A stretch of 64,000 bases of DNA from Streptomyces sp. 7-21 (GCF_016741785.1 NZ_JAERRL010000014.1:1-64000); one strand, 5' to 3'; shown: positions 26,419 to 36,651, counted from the stretch's first letter. A program made the numbers and translations. Notes: generated by a model not told the origin, from the letters alone.

Positions 26419-26442
26419 ACGGTAGTTTCCCCTTCCTACCGT
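26419..26442. promoter_or_regulatory. Inverted repeat in the divergent control region
   Basis: ACGGTAG, 10 bases, CTACCGT, a perfect 7-bp dyad. A second palindrome, GTTTCGAAAC, lies at 26491-26500. Both are between the divergent isomerase and dehydrogenase genes and are operator candidates for the local IclR protein. Confidence 0.45.
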
Positions 26443-26512
26443 GGTCAATCCTTGGCGTCTGCTTAACGTCTTCAAGGCAAGCAGCCATTCGTTTCGAAAC
26501 GGTTTCCGTGTG

Positions 26513-27490
26513 ATGACTTACTCTCGTGTGCCCCGCGTGCTCGTCCTCGACGCCGACCCACCGCCCCGCCTCGACCGGCTCGCCGGCCGCGCCCATGTGC
26601 TGCACAGCGACGAGAAAACCCTGGCCAGAAGGCTTCCCGAGGCCGACGTGCTGCTGGTGTGGGACTTCGGGTCCGACGCCGTCCGCGACGCCTGGCCCGG
26701 CCCCGGACCGCGCCCGGGGTGGGTGCACACCGCCAGCGCCGGCGTCGACCGGCTGATGTTTCCGGAACTTATCGAGTCCCCCACCGTCATTACGAATGCC
26801 CGTGGCGTGTTCGACCGGCCGATCGCCGAATACGTGCTCGGCCTCATCCTGGCCTTCGCAAAGGATTTCCACCGTAGCTGGGAATTGCAGCAGCAACGCC
26901 AGTGGCTGCACCGGGAGACCACCCGGGTAAGCGGCACCAGAGCCGTCGTCGTGGGATCCGGGCCGATCGGACGCGAGATCGGCCTGCTGCTGCGCGGCGT
27001 CGGGGTGCGCGTCGATCTCGTCGGCCGCCGCCCGCGCGAGGACGACGCGGACTTCCCACGGGTGCACGGGAGCGAATCGCTGCCCGGGCTGCTGCCCCAC
27101 GCCGACTGGGTCGTGTGCGCCGCGCCGCTCACCGACGCGACCCGCGGCATGTTCCACGCCGGCACGTTCGCCCTCATGAAACCCGGCGCCCGGCTGGTCA
27201 ACGTCGGCCGCGGCCCGCACGTCGTCGCCAGCGACCTGGCGGCGGCGCTGCGTTCGGGACGGCTGGCCGGCGCGGCCCTCGACGTGTTCGGCGAGGAACC
27301 GCTGCCCCCGGGCAGCCCGCTGTGGGACGCCCCCGGGCTCATCGTCTCGCCGCACATGAGCGGCGACACCACCGGCTGGCGCGATGACCTGGCCGAGCAG
27401 TTCTGCGACAACTTCGACCGCTGGGTGGACGGCCGGCCGCTGCACAACGTGGTCGACAAGCGCCTGGGCTACGTGCCCGGCGGCGGCTGA
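26513..27490 (+). CDS. D-2-hydroxyacid dehydrogenase
   Basis: 325-residue NAD(P)-dependent dehydrogenase. The Rossmann motif is VVGSGPIGREIG; the catalytic Arg lies in NVGRGPHV, the Glu in FGEEPLPP and the His in SPHMSGDT. It interconverts a 2-oxoacid and a D-2-hydroxyacid. The start is uncertain: ATG 26513 (protein MTYSRVPRVLVLDAD) is preferred; GTG 26510 and a GTG at 26441 are also in frame. Followed 75 bases later by an amidase gene. As part of the transporter island it probably handles an oxoacid from the imported compound. Confidence 0.87.
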   Translation: MTYSRVPRVLVLDADPPPRLDRLAGRAHVLHSDEKTLARRLPEADVLLVWDFGSDAVRDAWPGPGPRPGWVHTASAGVDRLMFPELIESPTVITNARGVFDRPIAEYVLGLILAFAKDFHRSWELQQQRQWLHRETTRVSGTRAVVVGSGPIGREIGLLLRGVGVRVDLVGRRPREDDADFPRVHGSESLPGLLPHADWVVCAAPLTDATRGMFHAGTFALMKPGARLVNVGRGPHVVASDLAAALRSGRLAGAALDVFGEEPLPPGSPLWDAPGLIVSPHMSGDTTGWRDDLAEQFCDNFDRWVDGRPLHNVVDKRLGYVPGGG

Positions 27491-27565
27491 GCACCCCGGC
27501 GGCAGCCCGCGGCACCACCATCACCACCAAGCACCAGGACGGCGAAGGGCAGGAGGGCGAGGGGC

Positions 27566-29017
27566 ATGACGGATCTGTGCGCGCTCACGGCGCGCGAGCT
27601 GACGGCCGGTTACGCGGCGGGCGACTTCTCCCCCGTGGAGGTCACGGCGGCCCAGCTGCGGCGGGCCGAGGCGGTCGCGGAGGCGCTCAACGCCTTCGTC
27701 CTCCTCGACCACGAGGGGGCGCTGAAGCAGGCCAGGGCCTCGGCCGCGCGGTGGCGCGCGGGCCGTCCCGCCGGCCCCGTGGACGGGGTGCCGGTCACGG
27801 TCAAGGACGTCTTCCTGCTGCGCGGGCATCCCACCCGCAAGGGCTCGGCCGCGCTCGACCCGCCCGCGCCCCACGACGAGGACGCGCCGGCCGTGGCCCG
27901 GCTGCGCGAGGCCGGCGCGGTGTTCCTCGGCAAGACGACCACGCCCGAGATCGGCTGGAAGGGCGTCACCGACTCGCCCCTGCACGGCACGACGGTCAAC
28001 CCGTACGATCCGGCGCGCACCGCCGGCGGATCCAGTGGCGGCAGCGCCGCGGCCGTGGCGCTGGGCGCCGGCCCGCTGAGCCTCGGCACCGACGGCGGCG
28101 GCTCGGTCCGCATCCCCGCGGCGTTCTGCGGCGTCTTCGCGCTCAAGCCGACGTACGGCCGGGTGCCGCTGTACCCGGCCAGCGCGTTCGGCACGCTGGC
28201 CCACGCCGGGCCGATGACGCGGGACGCGGCGGACGCGGCGCTGCTGCTGGACGTCATCGGGCGGCCGGACGCACGCGACTGGTCACACCTGGGGGCACCG
28301 CCGCCGGACGGCTACCTGGCGCCGCTGGCGGCGGGGGCCGAGGGGGTGCGCGGGCTGCGGGTGGCGTACTCGCCCGCGCTCGGCCGCTCCGGCCCGGTCA
28401 CGGTAGCGCCCGCGGTGGCGGCGGCGGCCGGGAACGCCGTGGCGGCGCTGGAACGGCTCGGCGCCCGCGTCACCGAGACGGACCCGCCGCTGCCCCCGCT
28501 CGCACAGCTGCGGGAGGCGTTCGAGACGCTGTGGTTCGCCGGCGCCGCCCGCGTCACGCAGGACCTGCCGCCGCAGCGGCGCGCGCTGCTCGACCCGGGG
28601 CTGCGGGAGATCTGCGAGGCGGGCGCGGCCCGCACGGCGCTGGACTATCTGGCCGCCGTGGACGTGCGGATGGCGGCCGGGCGCCTGATGGGGCTGTTCC
28701 ACGAGGGGTACGACCTGCTGGTGACGCCCGCGCTGCCGCTGACGGCGTTCGCCGCCGGGCGGGAGGTGCCGCAGGGCTCCGCCATGCGCCGCTGGACGGA
28801 GTGGACCCCGTTCACCTACCCGTTCAACATGACGCAGCAGCCCGCCGCGTCCCTGCCCTGCGGCACGGACGGCGACGGGCTGCCGGTGGGGCTCCAGCTG
28901 GTGGGGGCGCGCCACGCGGACGCGCTGGTGCTGCGTGCCGCGCACGCGCTGTACGCGGCGGGCGTGGCCGGCGTGCCCGCGCCCCCGCTGCCCGCGGGTG
29001 ACGGGCCAAAGGCGTGA
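27566..29017 (+). CDS. Amidase signature family enzyme
   Basis: 483-residue amidase with the Ser-Ser-Lys triad: Lys80 in PVTVKDVF, the cis-Ser in GGSSGGS (156-157) and the nucleophile Ser180 in GTDGGGSVRIP. It hydrolyses a carboxamide to the acid and ammonia. ATG with GGCGAGGGGC upstream. C-terminal segment FNMTQQPAASLPCG is typical. It is the only obvious hydrolase in the island, so the imported substrate or an intermediate likely has an amide bond; substrate unknown. Not GatA, as no gatB/gatC are nearby. Confidence 0.9.
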   Translation: MTDLCALTARELTAGYAAGDFSPVEVTAAQLRRAEAVAEALNAFVLLDHEGALKQARASAARWRAGRPAGPVDGVPVTVKDVFLLRGHPTRKGSAALDPPAPHDEDAPAVARLREAGAVFLGKTTTPEIGWKGVTDSPLHGTTVNPYDPARTAGGSSGGSAAAVALGAGPLSLGTDGGGSVRIPAAFCGVFALKPTYGRVPLYPASAFGTLAHAGPMTRDAADAALLLDVIGRPDARDWSHLGAPPPDGYLAPLAAGAEGVRGLRVAYSPALGRSGPVTVAPAVAAAAGNAVAALERLGARVTETDPPLPPLAQLREAFETLWFAGAARVTQDLPPQRRALLDPGLREICEAGAARTALDYLAAVDVRMAAGRLMGLFHEGYDLLVTPALPLTAFAAGREVPQGSAMRRWTEWTPFTYPFNMTQQPAASLPCGTDGDGLPVGLQLVGARHADALVLRAAHALYAAGVAGVPAPPLPAGDGPKA

Positions 29018-29029
29018 CCGAGGGCCCGG

Positions 29030-29542
29030 TCAGGCCCGCCGGAAGCTGAGGGTCTCGCCGAGGGCGCCGGCGCGCCAGAGGTCCTGGCAGGCGTCCGCCA
29101 TCCGGTCGAGGCCCTCGGTGACGGCTCCCCACACGATGCCGGGCACCCAGCCCGCGTCGCCGTTGATCAGCAGATTGTTCCGCTCGTAGAAGAGGGCCAG
29201 GTCCACCACCGTCGGCCTGCCCTGGTGCTTGGCGTCACGCTCGTAACCATAGGAGGCCGTCGACAGCTGCGTCTCGGTGAACGTGAAATAGCACAGATCA
29301 CCGGGAATCGGCGTGATAGTGGGATTTTCCAGTGGCGGCTCGGCCGCGGCGAAGGGCGGAACCAGCGTGTAGATCTCGTTCCGCGCGTACTTGGCGTGAT
29401 AAACGTCACCGCCCAGCGGCAGCGCGTTCCAGATCGCCTCACAGGTCACGGGGGCACGGTCATCCAGCAGCCGCGCCGTGCAGCTGACCCCTCTCTTCTC
29501 CAGCGACACGGTGATGAACCGCTCCGGCCGCGCACTCGTCAT
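29030..29542 (-). CDS. DUF3830 family protein
   Basis: 170 residues of the DUF3830 family, whose known structures have a cyclophilin-like beta-barrel fold. Marks: RFITVSLEKRGVSCTARLL, APVTCEAIWNALPLGGDVYHAKYARNE and GDLCYFTF, ending RMADACQDLWRAG. ATG at 29542. No catalytic role is established. Read opposite to the amidase and divergent from the binding-protein gene, but DUF3830 genes recur beside EhuABCD-type transporters, so a part in the same pathway is likely. Confidence 0.8.
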   Translation of the reverse strand: MTSARPERFITVSLEKRGVSCTARLLDDRAPVTCEAIWNALPLGGDVYHAKYARNEIYTLVPPFAAAEPPLENPTITPIPGDLCYFTFTETQLSTASYGYERDAKHQGRPTVVDLALFYERNNLLINGDAGWVPGIVWGAVTEGLDRMADACQDLWRAGALGETLSFRRA

Positions 29543-29647
29543 GGGCCCGCACCCCTTCCCGTCGGCTTCCCTGGGCGTTCCACACCCCTGACGGAATGTG
29601 TCCTGGGCCACAGTACGCCCGCGCTGGGTCGACGAGGTTAACTCGAA

Positions 29648-30607
29648 ATGACCCGCATACATTCGCGGAGTCTGGGTAGCCGCGCGGCCATGGCTCCGAC
29701 AGACAGAAATGGTTCGACATCCACACGAAGTAGGGGGGCGGGCCCCAGCCGCCGGGCCTTGCTCGCGGGACTGGCGGCCGCCGGCGCGCTCGGCGCCGCC
29801 GGATGCAGCAGGATCGCGGACGCGAACACGGTCGAAGGCGGCGATCTGCTGGAGCGGCTGCGGGACCGCGGCTCGGTCAAGGTCGGGATCGCGAACGAGC
29901 GACCCTTCGGTTACATCAACGAGGAGGGCGAGGCCACCGGCGAGGCGCCCGCGATCGCGAAGGTGATTTTCCCGCGGCTCGGCGTCGACGAGGTCATTCC
30001 CGTCCCCGTCGAGTTCAGCGCACTGATCCCGGGTCTGAAGTCACGGCTGTTCGACGTCGTCTCGGCGGGGATGTACATCACGCCGGAACGATGCGCACAG
30101 GTACTCTTCTCCGACCCGGATTACCTGATGCTCGACTCGTTCATCGTGCGGCGCGGAAATCCCGAGAACATCAGCACGTACGAGGACATCGCCGAGAAGG
30201 GCCTGCGGATGGCCACCGGCCAGGCATACGCCGAGATCGACTATGCCCTGGCCGCCGGCGTGCCGAGCAGCAATATCCTCATCCTTCCCGACCAGGTCGC
30301 CGGCATGGAGGCCGTCGCTCAGGGCCGGGTCGCCGCGTTCGCGGGCACCAACGTCACCGTCCAGAACGCCGTCGAGGGACGCGACCGGGTCGAGGCGACC
30401 GAGCCGTTCCAGCCCATCGTGGACGGTGAGCCCGCCTACGGCGCGGGCGGCTTCGCGTTCCTGCGCAGCGAACGCAACCTGCGCGACGCCTTCAACCGTG
30501 AACTGCTCAAGCTGAAGGACGAGGGCGAGCTGCTGCCCATCGTCGAGCCCTTCGGGTTCACCGAGGCGGAGATGACGGACCTCACCGCCAGGGAGCTTTG
30601 CTCATGA
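29648..30607 (+). CDS. ehuB: EhuB-like substrate-binding lipoprotein (ABC transporter)
   Basis: 319-residue family-3 solute-binding protein. A Tat-type lipoprotein signal is present (SRRALL 34-39, lipobox ending at Cys53). Mature-domain marks: GSVKVGIANERPFGYINEEG, FDVVSAGMYITPERC and RMATGQAYAEIDYALAAGVP. In S. meliloti EhuB binds ectoine and hydroxyectoine; this protein resembles that group, but substrate identity is inferred only. First gene of a four-gene operon with the EhuC gene overlapping by ATGA. ATG at 29648 is used; ATG 29690 is a possible internal start that still keeps the signal. Confidence 0.82.
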   Translation: MTRIHSRSLGSRAAMAPTDRNGSTSTRSRGAGPSRRALLAGLAAAGALGAAGCSRIADANTVEGGDLLERLRDRGSVKVGIANERPFGYINEEGEATGEAPAIAKVIFPRLGVDEVIPVPVEFSALIPGLKSRLFDVVSAGMYITPERCAQVLFSDPDYLMLDSFIVRRGNPENISTYEDIAEKGLRMATGQAYAEIDYALAAGVPSSNILILPDQVAGMEAVAQGRVAAFAGTNVTVQNAVEGRDRVEATEPFQPIVDGEPAYGAGGFAFLRSERNLRDAFNRELLKLKDEGELLPIVEPFGFTEAEMTDLTARELCS

Positions 30608-31353
30608 TGACCGAAGGGATGTTCAACAATTTCTTCCTGCCGGGCATCTGGATCACCATCCAGGTCACGGTGTACAGCGCGATACTGGCCGCGGCCGTGG
30701 CCTTCCTCATCGGCACGCTGCGCACCTCCCGGTTCTGGATCGTGCGGTTCCTCTCCGGGGCCTACTTCGAAATCTTCCGCGGCATGTCGTCGCTGGTCCT
30801 GATGTTCTGGCTCGTCTTCTCCGTGCCGCTGCTGCTCCAGTGGCAGTTCGTGCCCATGTTCGCGGGCGTGCTCGCGCTCGGCCTGACCTACGGCGCGTAC
30901 GGCTCGGAGATCGTGCGCGGCGCGCTGGCGGCCGTCCCCGTCGCGCAGCGGGAGGCCGGGATCGCGCTCGGCTTCACCCGGTTCCAGCGGCTGCGGCGCA
31001 TCGAGATCCCCCAGGCGTGGCCCGAGATGATGCCGCCGTTCAACAACCTGCTGATCGAGCTGCTCAAGGGCACGGCCCTGGTCTCGACGATCACGGTCGC
31101 CGACATGGCCTACGCCGGGAACCTGGTGCGCATCGGGCAGGGCGAGAGCGCCCCCATCTACACCTTGCTGCTCGTCCTGTACTTCATCATGGCGTTCCTC
31201 CTCACCCGCGGCATGCGGGTGGTCGAGCGCTACGCCAAGGCCAACGTCGGCCAGGCACCGCCGAAGAAGCAGGGGCTCCTCAGCAAGCTGTCGCTGCGTG
31301 AAGCCGGCGGCGAGGGCTCCACGGGCGCGCCGGTCGCGGGAGGTGCCAAGTGA
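30604..31353 (+). CDS. ehuC: EhuC-like amino-acid-type ABC permease
   Basis: 249-residue HisM-like permease with five membrane helices. The EAA loop is QREAGIALGFTRFQRLRRIE. It starts at the ATG overlapping the ehuB stop (ATGA); a second ATG at 30607 and a TTG at 30598 are possible. Ends in a Lys/Gly-rich cytoplasmic tail. Forms a heterodimeric channel with EhuD. Confidence 0.85.
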   Translation: MMTEGMFNNFFLPGIWITIQVTVYSAILAAAVAFLIGTLRTSRFWIVRFLSGAYFEIFRGMSSLVLMFWLVFSVPLLLQWQFVPMFAGVLALGLTYGAYGSEIVRGALAAVPVAQREAGIALGFTRFQRLRRIEIPQAWPEMMPPFNNLLIELLKGTALVSTITVADMAYAGNLVRIGQGESAPIYTLLLVLYFIMAFLLTRGMRVVERYAKANVGQAPPKKQGLLSKLSLREAGGEGSTGAPVAGGAK

Positions 31354-32003
31354 ACTGGGACTGGGACGTCGTCAGCGACTTCATGCCCCGCTTCTGGGAC
31401 GGGGTGCAGGTCACGCTCCAGGCACTGGTGATCGGCAGCCTGATCGCCTTTGCCCTGGGCCTGGTCTGGGCGCTCGCCCAGCGCTCCCCGTTCGTCTGGG
31501 TGCGCTGGCCGGTGAACTTCATCACCGAGTTCATCCGCAACACCCCGCTGCTGGTACAGCTGTTCTTCCTGTTCTACGTGGTGCCTGAGTGGGGCCTGTC
31601 CTGGTCTCCCCTGACGACCGGGATCATCGGCCTCGGCCTGCACTACTCCACCTACACCGCCGAGGTCTACCGGGCGGGAATCGACGGCGTGCCGGTCGGC
31701 CAGTGGGAGGCGGCCACCGCGCTCAGCCTGCCGCGCCGCCGCACCTGGACCGGCGTGATCCTGCCGCAGGCCATCCGCCGCGTCGTGCCCGCGCTGGGCA
31801 ACTACGTGATCGCCATGCTGAAGGACTCGCCCATGATCGCCGTCATCGGCGCCATGGACATGCTCGGCGAGGCCGAGGGCTTCAGCAACGAGACCTTCAC
31901 CTCCGAGGCGTACACGATCGTCGGCATCGCGTTCCTGGTCATCGCCTACCCAGCGTCCCTGCTGATCCGGGCCCTGGAGCGCCGCCTCGCCCGCACGGCC
32001 TGA
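31350..32003 (+). CDS. ehuD: EhuD-like amino-acid-type ABC permease
   Basis: 217-residue permease, five helices. ATPase-contact loop QWEAATALSLPRRRTWTGVI and the downstream segment AMLKDSPMIAVIGAMDML are typical of polar amino-acid uptake systems. GTG start overlaps the ehuC stop (GTGA), so the two permeases are translationally coupled. Confidence 0.87.
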   Translation: MNWDWDVVSDFMPRFWDGVQVTLQALVIGSLIAFALGLVWALAQRSPFVWVRWPVNFITEFIRNTPLLVQLFFLFYVVPEWGLSWSPLTTGIIGLGLHYSTYTAEVYRAGIDGVPVGQWEAATALSLPRRRTWTGVILPQAIRRVVPALGNYVIAMLKDSPMIAVIGAMDMLGEAEGFSNETFTSEAYTIVGIAFLVIAYPASLLIRALERRLARTA

Positions 32004-32060
32004 CGGCACGCGCACCCATACCGAAGCTTCCCCCAGGAGAGAGAGTCAACGGAGTCCGCG

Positions 32061-32879
<819 letters not shown>

Positions 32880-32904
32880 GCCCCGGCCCGGACTGACGGC
32901 CGCG

Positions 32905-32951
32905 CACGAACGCCCCGGCGGCGGAAAACGCCCACCGCCGGGGCGTTCGTG
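32905..32951 (+). terminator. Terminator of the ehu-type operon
   Basis: Perfect 17-bp stem (32905-32921 with 32935-32951) and 13-base loop. Confidence 0.87.
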
Positions 32952-33001
32952 GCTACGCTGGGAACACCCACGCGAGTACCCCTCAGTCCCAGGAGGACGC
33001 T

Positions 33002-33787
33002 GTGGCGCTCTCATCCGGATCGCCCGGAAGGACCACACCGTTCGGCTCCCCCTTCCGCTCCGTCAGGCACGCGCTCAGGCTCCTGGAGACCGTCGCCTCC
33101 CACCCCGACGGCATATCCGAGGAAGACCTCGCACGCCGGTCCGGCGTCCCCGCGATACGTCTCGCCCCGCTCCTGGCCATGCTGCGCCGCGACGGCTACC
33201 TGACCCGCCTTGACGACGGCGCCTGGGCCGCGGGCCAGGCACTGACCGAACTCGGCGCGGGCGGCGAGGAAGGACGGCGGCGCGTCCGCGAGGAAAAGCT
33301 CCAGCAGGCGCTCGACGCCCTGCGCGACTCACTCGGCGCGGCTGTCTACTTCGGCCGGTACGTCGATGGCGAGGCATGCGTCACCGGCGTCTCGGCCACG
33401 GCCGACGCCCCGATGGTCCACGAGTGGGTGGACTTCCGCGCCGCCGCCCACGCGACCGCCCTCGGCAAATGCCTGCTCAGCCAGCTCGACCACGACGGCC
33501 GCCGGGACCACCTCAGCCGTCACAAGGCCGCCCGCCTGACCTCACGCACCATCACCGACCCGCGCGTGCTGCTCAACGCCCTGGACCGGCAGCCCGCCAG
33601 CGTCCCGGTGCTCGACATCCAGGAGTACGCGATCGGCACGCTGTGCGCCGCCGTGCCGCTGACGGCCGGTTCGACGGTGGGCTGCCTGGCGCTGTCACTC
33701 CCCCTGGGCCAGGCGCACCGCCTGCGCCAGGCCGCGGAGGCGCTCAACCAGCAGGCTGCCCCGGCGCTGCTGTCGCTCACGCTGTAG
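33002..33787 (+). CDS. IclR-family transcriptional regulator
   Basis: 261 residues. Winged helix at about 20-85 (RSVRHALRLLETVASHPDGI, EEDLARRSGVPAIRLAPLLA) and an IclR effector domain at about 95-261 with AAAHATALGKCLLSQL and YAIGTLCAAVPLT. GTG start after AGGAGG. It lies just past the transporter terminator and is the only regulator in the island, so it probably controls it; the dyads near 26419 and 26491 are candidate sites. Confidence 0.87.
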   Translation: MALSSGSPGRTTPFGSPFRSVRHALRLLETVASHPDGISEEDLARRSGVPAIRLAPLLAMLRRDGYLTRLDDGAWAAGQALTELGAGGEEGRRRVREEKLQQALDALRDSLGAAVYFGRYVDGEACVTGVSATADAPMVHEWVDFRAAAHATALGKCLLSQLDHDGRRDHLSRHKAARLTSRTITDPRVLLNALDRQPASVPVLDIQEYAIGTLCAAVPLTAGSTVGCLALSLPLGQAHRLRQAAEALNQQAAPALLSLTL

Positions 33788-33801
33788 GCGCCAGGCAGGG
33801 C

Positions 33802-33838
33802 GCGGCCCCGCGGTCCGGGAGACGGATCACGGGGCCGT
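33802..33838. terminator. Bidirectional terminator
   Basis: GCGGCCCCG/CGGGGCCGT stem (9 bp with one G-T pair) between convergent iclR-type and osmC genes. Confidence 0.55.
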
Positions 33839-33882
33839 GCGGTGCTGCGGCCACGCCAGCGGCGCGCCGGGCTGCCGCCGCG

Positions 33883-34311
33883 TCAGGACAGCAGCTCGGC
33901 CTCCAGCGTGATCGGCGCCCCCGCGAGCGCCTTGCTGACCGGGCAGTTCTCCTTCGCCGAGGCGGCCGCGGCCTGGAAGTCCTCAGCCGTCAGGCCCGGC
34001 ACCCGGGCCTTCACCGACAGCGCGATGCCCGTGATGCCCTCACCCGGCTGGAACGTCACGCTCGCCTGCGTCTCGACCGTCTCCGGCGGCGTACCCGCCC
34101 CGGCCAGGCTGTGCGAGAGTGCCATGGAGTAGCACGAGGAGTGCGCCGCGGCGATCAGCTCCTCAGGGCTGGTCTTCCCGTTGGCCTGCTCCGAGCGGGA
34201 CGGCCACGTCACGGTGAACTTCCCGGCACCCGAGGAGTCCAGGGTGACCGAGCCGGACCCCTTCATCAGGGAGCCTTCCCAGTTGGTGGTCGCGGAACGG
34301 GTCGTTGCCAT
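33883..34311 (-). CDS. OsmC-family peroxiredoxin
   Basis: 142 residues, OsmC subfamily of organic hydroperoxide reductases. The two redox Cys are in AAAHSSCYSMALSH and KENCPVSKAL; the N-terminal MATTRSATTNWEGSL and PSRSEQANGKTSPEELI are typical. The ATG at 34311 follows GGAGG. A cytoplasmic peroxide-detoxifying enzyme, usually linked to osmotic or thiol stress control. Confidence 0.92.
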   Translation of the reverse strand: MATTRSATTNWEGSLMKGSGSVTLDSSGAGKFTVTWPSRSEQANGKTSPEELIAAAHSSCYSMALSHSLAGAGTPPETVETQASVTFQPGEGITGIALSVKARVPGLTAEDFQAAAASAKENCPVSKALAGAPITLEAELLS

Positions 34312-34406
34312 GATCGATCGATCCTCCGAAACTCGCGAACGCCGCAGCGCACGCAGATGGCACGTACCACCCCACGCTATCGCCGCAGCTGACGCACAAT
34401 GACCCA

Positions 34407-35487
34407 GTGCCCCCGGATACCACTCACAACACGCCAACTGCAACACAGGACAGCCGTAAACGGGCACTCGACCGGTCCACGCTGCTGCGCCTGCTTGCGT
34501 GCGGCGGCATCGCACCCACCCGCGTCGGCGCCTGCCTGCCGCTTCCCGGGGGGCACCTGCAACACCCTCTACCGCGCCGTGCTCACCGACGGCCCGGCGC
34601 TGCTGCTGAAGATCCCGCCGCCGCCCGGCACCCCCGCCATGACCTACGAACGCGGCCTGCTGCGCGGCGAGACGGAGTTCTACCGCCAGGCCGCGCGCCA
34701 CACGACGGTGCCGGTCCCTGAGGTCGTGTACGCCGATCTGGACGGCGAGGTGCTGCCCGGCGGCTTCCTGCTGATGACCGAGCTCCCGGGCGCCCCCTGG
34801 CACGAGGCACCGCCCGCCAACGCCCCCTCCGCCCGCCGCGCCCTTGGCCGCCTCGCCGCCGAACTGCACGCCGTTCCCGGGCCCCGGTTCGGCTACCCGG
34901 CCGAGCCGTTCCCGGGCGCCGACGACTGGCCGGCCGCGTTCACCACCGCGCTGGGCGCCGCCCTCGACGACGCCCGCCGTTACGGCGCCGCGCTCCCCGT
35001 GCCGCCGGACGATATCGCCGCCCTCGCCCAGGCCGCGGCCCCGGCGCTGGCCGCGGTCACGGCGCCCGCGCTCGTCCACTACGACCTCTGGCAGGGCAAC
35101 ATCCTGCTGACCGGCGACACCATCACCGGCGTCATCGACGGTGAGCGGATGTTCTGGGGGGACCCGCTGGCCGACTTCGCCTCGCTCAACCTCCTGCGCG
35201 GCCCGGAGGACGACCCGGACCTGCTGGCCGGCTACCGGGAGGCCGCCGGCCTGCCCGCCGCGTCCTTCGACGACGCCGCCCGCGTCCGCCTCGCGCTGTA
35301 CCGGGCGTACCTGTACCTGATCATGCTGACCGAAAATCATCCCCGGGCCAGCTCCCCGGAGCAGCACGCCTGGACCCGCACCCACGCCGGCCCGGCCCTG
35401 GTCTCCGCCCTGGACACCATCGAGGAGCTCACCGGAACGAAGGCAAGGCAGCGGGAGCGGCCAGGCCGTGGATCCCATGATCAATAA
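34407..35487 (+). CDS. APH/fructosamine-kinase-like phosphotransferase with apparent N-terminal frameshift
   Basis: Kinase-fold protein. The main frame has the nucleotide-binding Lys region (ALLLKIPPP), the catalytic loop HYDLWQGN and the metal site IDGERMFWGDPLAD, as in aminoglycoside phosphotransferases and fructosamine kinases. The first ~50 codons fit the family only in another frame, starting GTG 34407 (LDRSTLLRLLACGGIAPTRV, LPLPGG); the switch to the main frame falls at a run of six G (34548-34553). A single frame from ATG 34399 is open for 362 codons but its start is unlike the family. Either a sequence error, a real frameshift, or slippage. Substrate unknown; linked resistance not implied. 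Confidence 0.72.
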
Positions 35488-35491
35488 CGAG

Positions 35492-35575
35492 TGCGGCCGG
35501 TGGGACTCGAACCCACATGGGCGTTAGCCCACAACATCCTAAGTGTTGCGCTTATACCAATTCAGCAACGGCCGC
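35492..35575 (-). tRNA. tRNA-Leu (TAG)
   Basis: 84-base class II tRNA with a long variable arm. Acceptor GCGGCCG/CGGCCGC, anticodon loop CTTAGGA with anticodon TAG (35541-35539), T-loop TTCGAGT. CCA is not encoded. Confidence 0.96.
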
Positions 35576-35634
35576 GAGGCGGTCACCATCGTAGCGGGGG
35601 CGAGGAGGGCGGGGTACCGCGCAGGAGGGATGAG

Positions 35635-36651
35635 TCAGTCTCCCCTCTCCCCCGCCTGGCCGTCCGGCCCGGCAGCCGGCCGCCGCTTCCGGCACCAGGT
35701 GGCGGTGAGCGCGTGGCAGTTCGGGCAGAGACCGCGCAGATTCTCCTTCCGGTTGTCCAGCCAGTCCCCGCTGATGTGGTCGATGTGGAGGGTCAGGGGA
35801 CGCCCTCGCCACCTGCCCGATTCCCGCAGCCCGCGCAGGCGTACGGCACGCCGGACGCCGCGAGGGCCCGGTGCAGCCGGTCGCGCCGGGGCTGGCCGGG
35901 GAGCCCTCCCGCGGCAGCACCCGCAGCACCTGGGCGGCGGGACGACGGGGCGCCGGCTCGGCCGCACGGCGCGGCTGACGTGTGAAATGCGTGACATCCA
36001 GGCCGAGTTCGGCAACGCGCCGACGGACTCGCCGGTGGTTTGCGTCGTGCACCGCGAGGCCGAGCTCCCGCATCACCGCCGCGTAGCTGCGGTGGCGGGG
36101 CCACCGCCTCCCGGAGCGCCGCTGCGGGGATGACCACGCGGCCGTGCGTGAAGTGCGAGGTGTCGATGGCCTCCCGCGCCAGCAGCCGCCGCAGCGCGGC
36201 ACGGGCGCGGCTGTCCTCCTCGTCGAGGCCGAGCCAGCGGGCCAGCCCTCGCAAACCCGCGCACCGCAGCAGCTGCCTCGGCCAGCCCGTCACGGGAGAA
36301 CGGCAGGTCGTGCGACGGCCGGCTGAGCCCGGCGAGGTGGCTGGCGTCGATGCCCGCAGCGGCGATGCGCCGCCGCAGACGGGACAGGGTTCCGGTGGCC
36401 GGCGCCGCACCCAGCCGGAGCGCCACCTCGCGCAGCGAGCGGCCGGAGCGCACGGCCGCAGCGATGGCCTCGTCCGCATAGACATGGTGGCGGCGGACGA
36501 CGTGCCCGGTGTCGATTCCCCAGCGCTCGGCCGCCCGCTGAAGCGCCCGGCGCCGGCCGCCGCTGGGCGCGTACCCGAGGACGCGCATGACGCCCGCCCA
36601 CGAGGACGAGCGCGACACGGCATCCGCGGGAAGCTCGCGTGGGTACGACAC
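35635..36651 (-). pseudogene. HNH endonuclease, broken by at least four frameshifts
   Basis: A single protein can be read only by joining frames. It would start GTG 36651 (GGGGAGG upstream) with three repeated helical units of the type SWAGVMRVLGYAPSGGRRRA ending GID-T/A-S/G-H, then a C-terminal HNH nuclease with TLHIDHISGDWLDN and LRGLCPNCHALTATW. Frame changes are needed near 36250, 36105, 35890 and 35825. The HNH motif itself (HIDH...N...H) is intact. Such full-length genes sit beside tRNA-Leu in other Streptomyces as I recall. Pseudogene is more likely than several sequence errors, but clustered GC-rich errors cannot be excluded. Confidence 0.72.

Noticed and set aside
26333..27445. Long N-terminal extension of the two-Cys racemase-like gene
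   Set aside because: Antisense to the dehydrogenase gene and without homology-like motifs.
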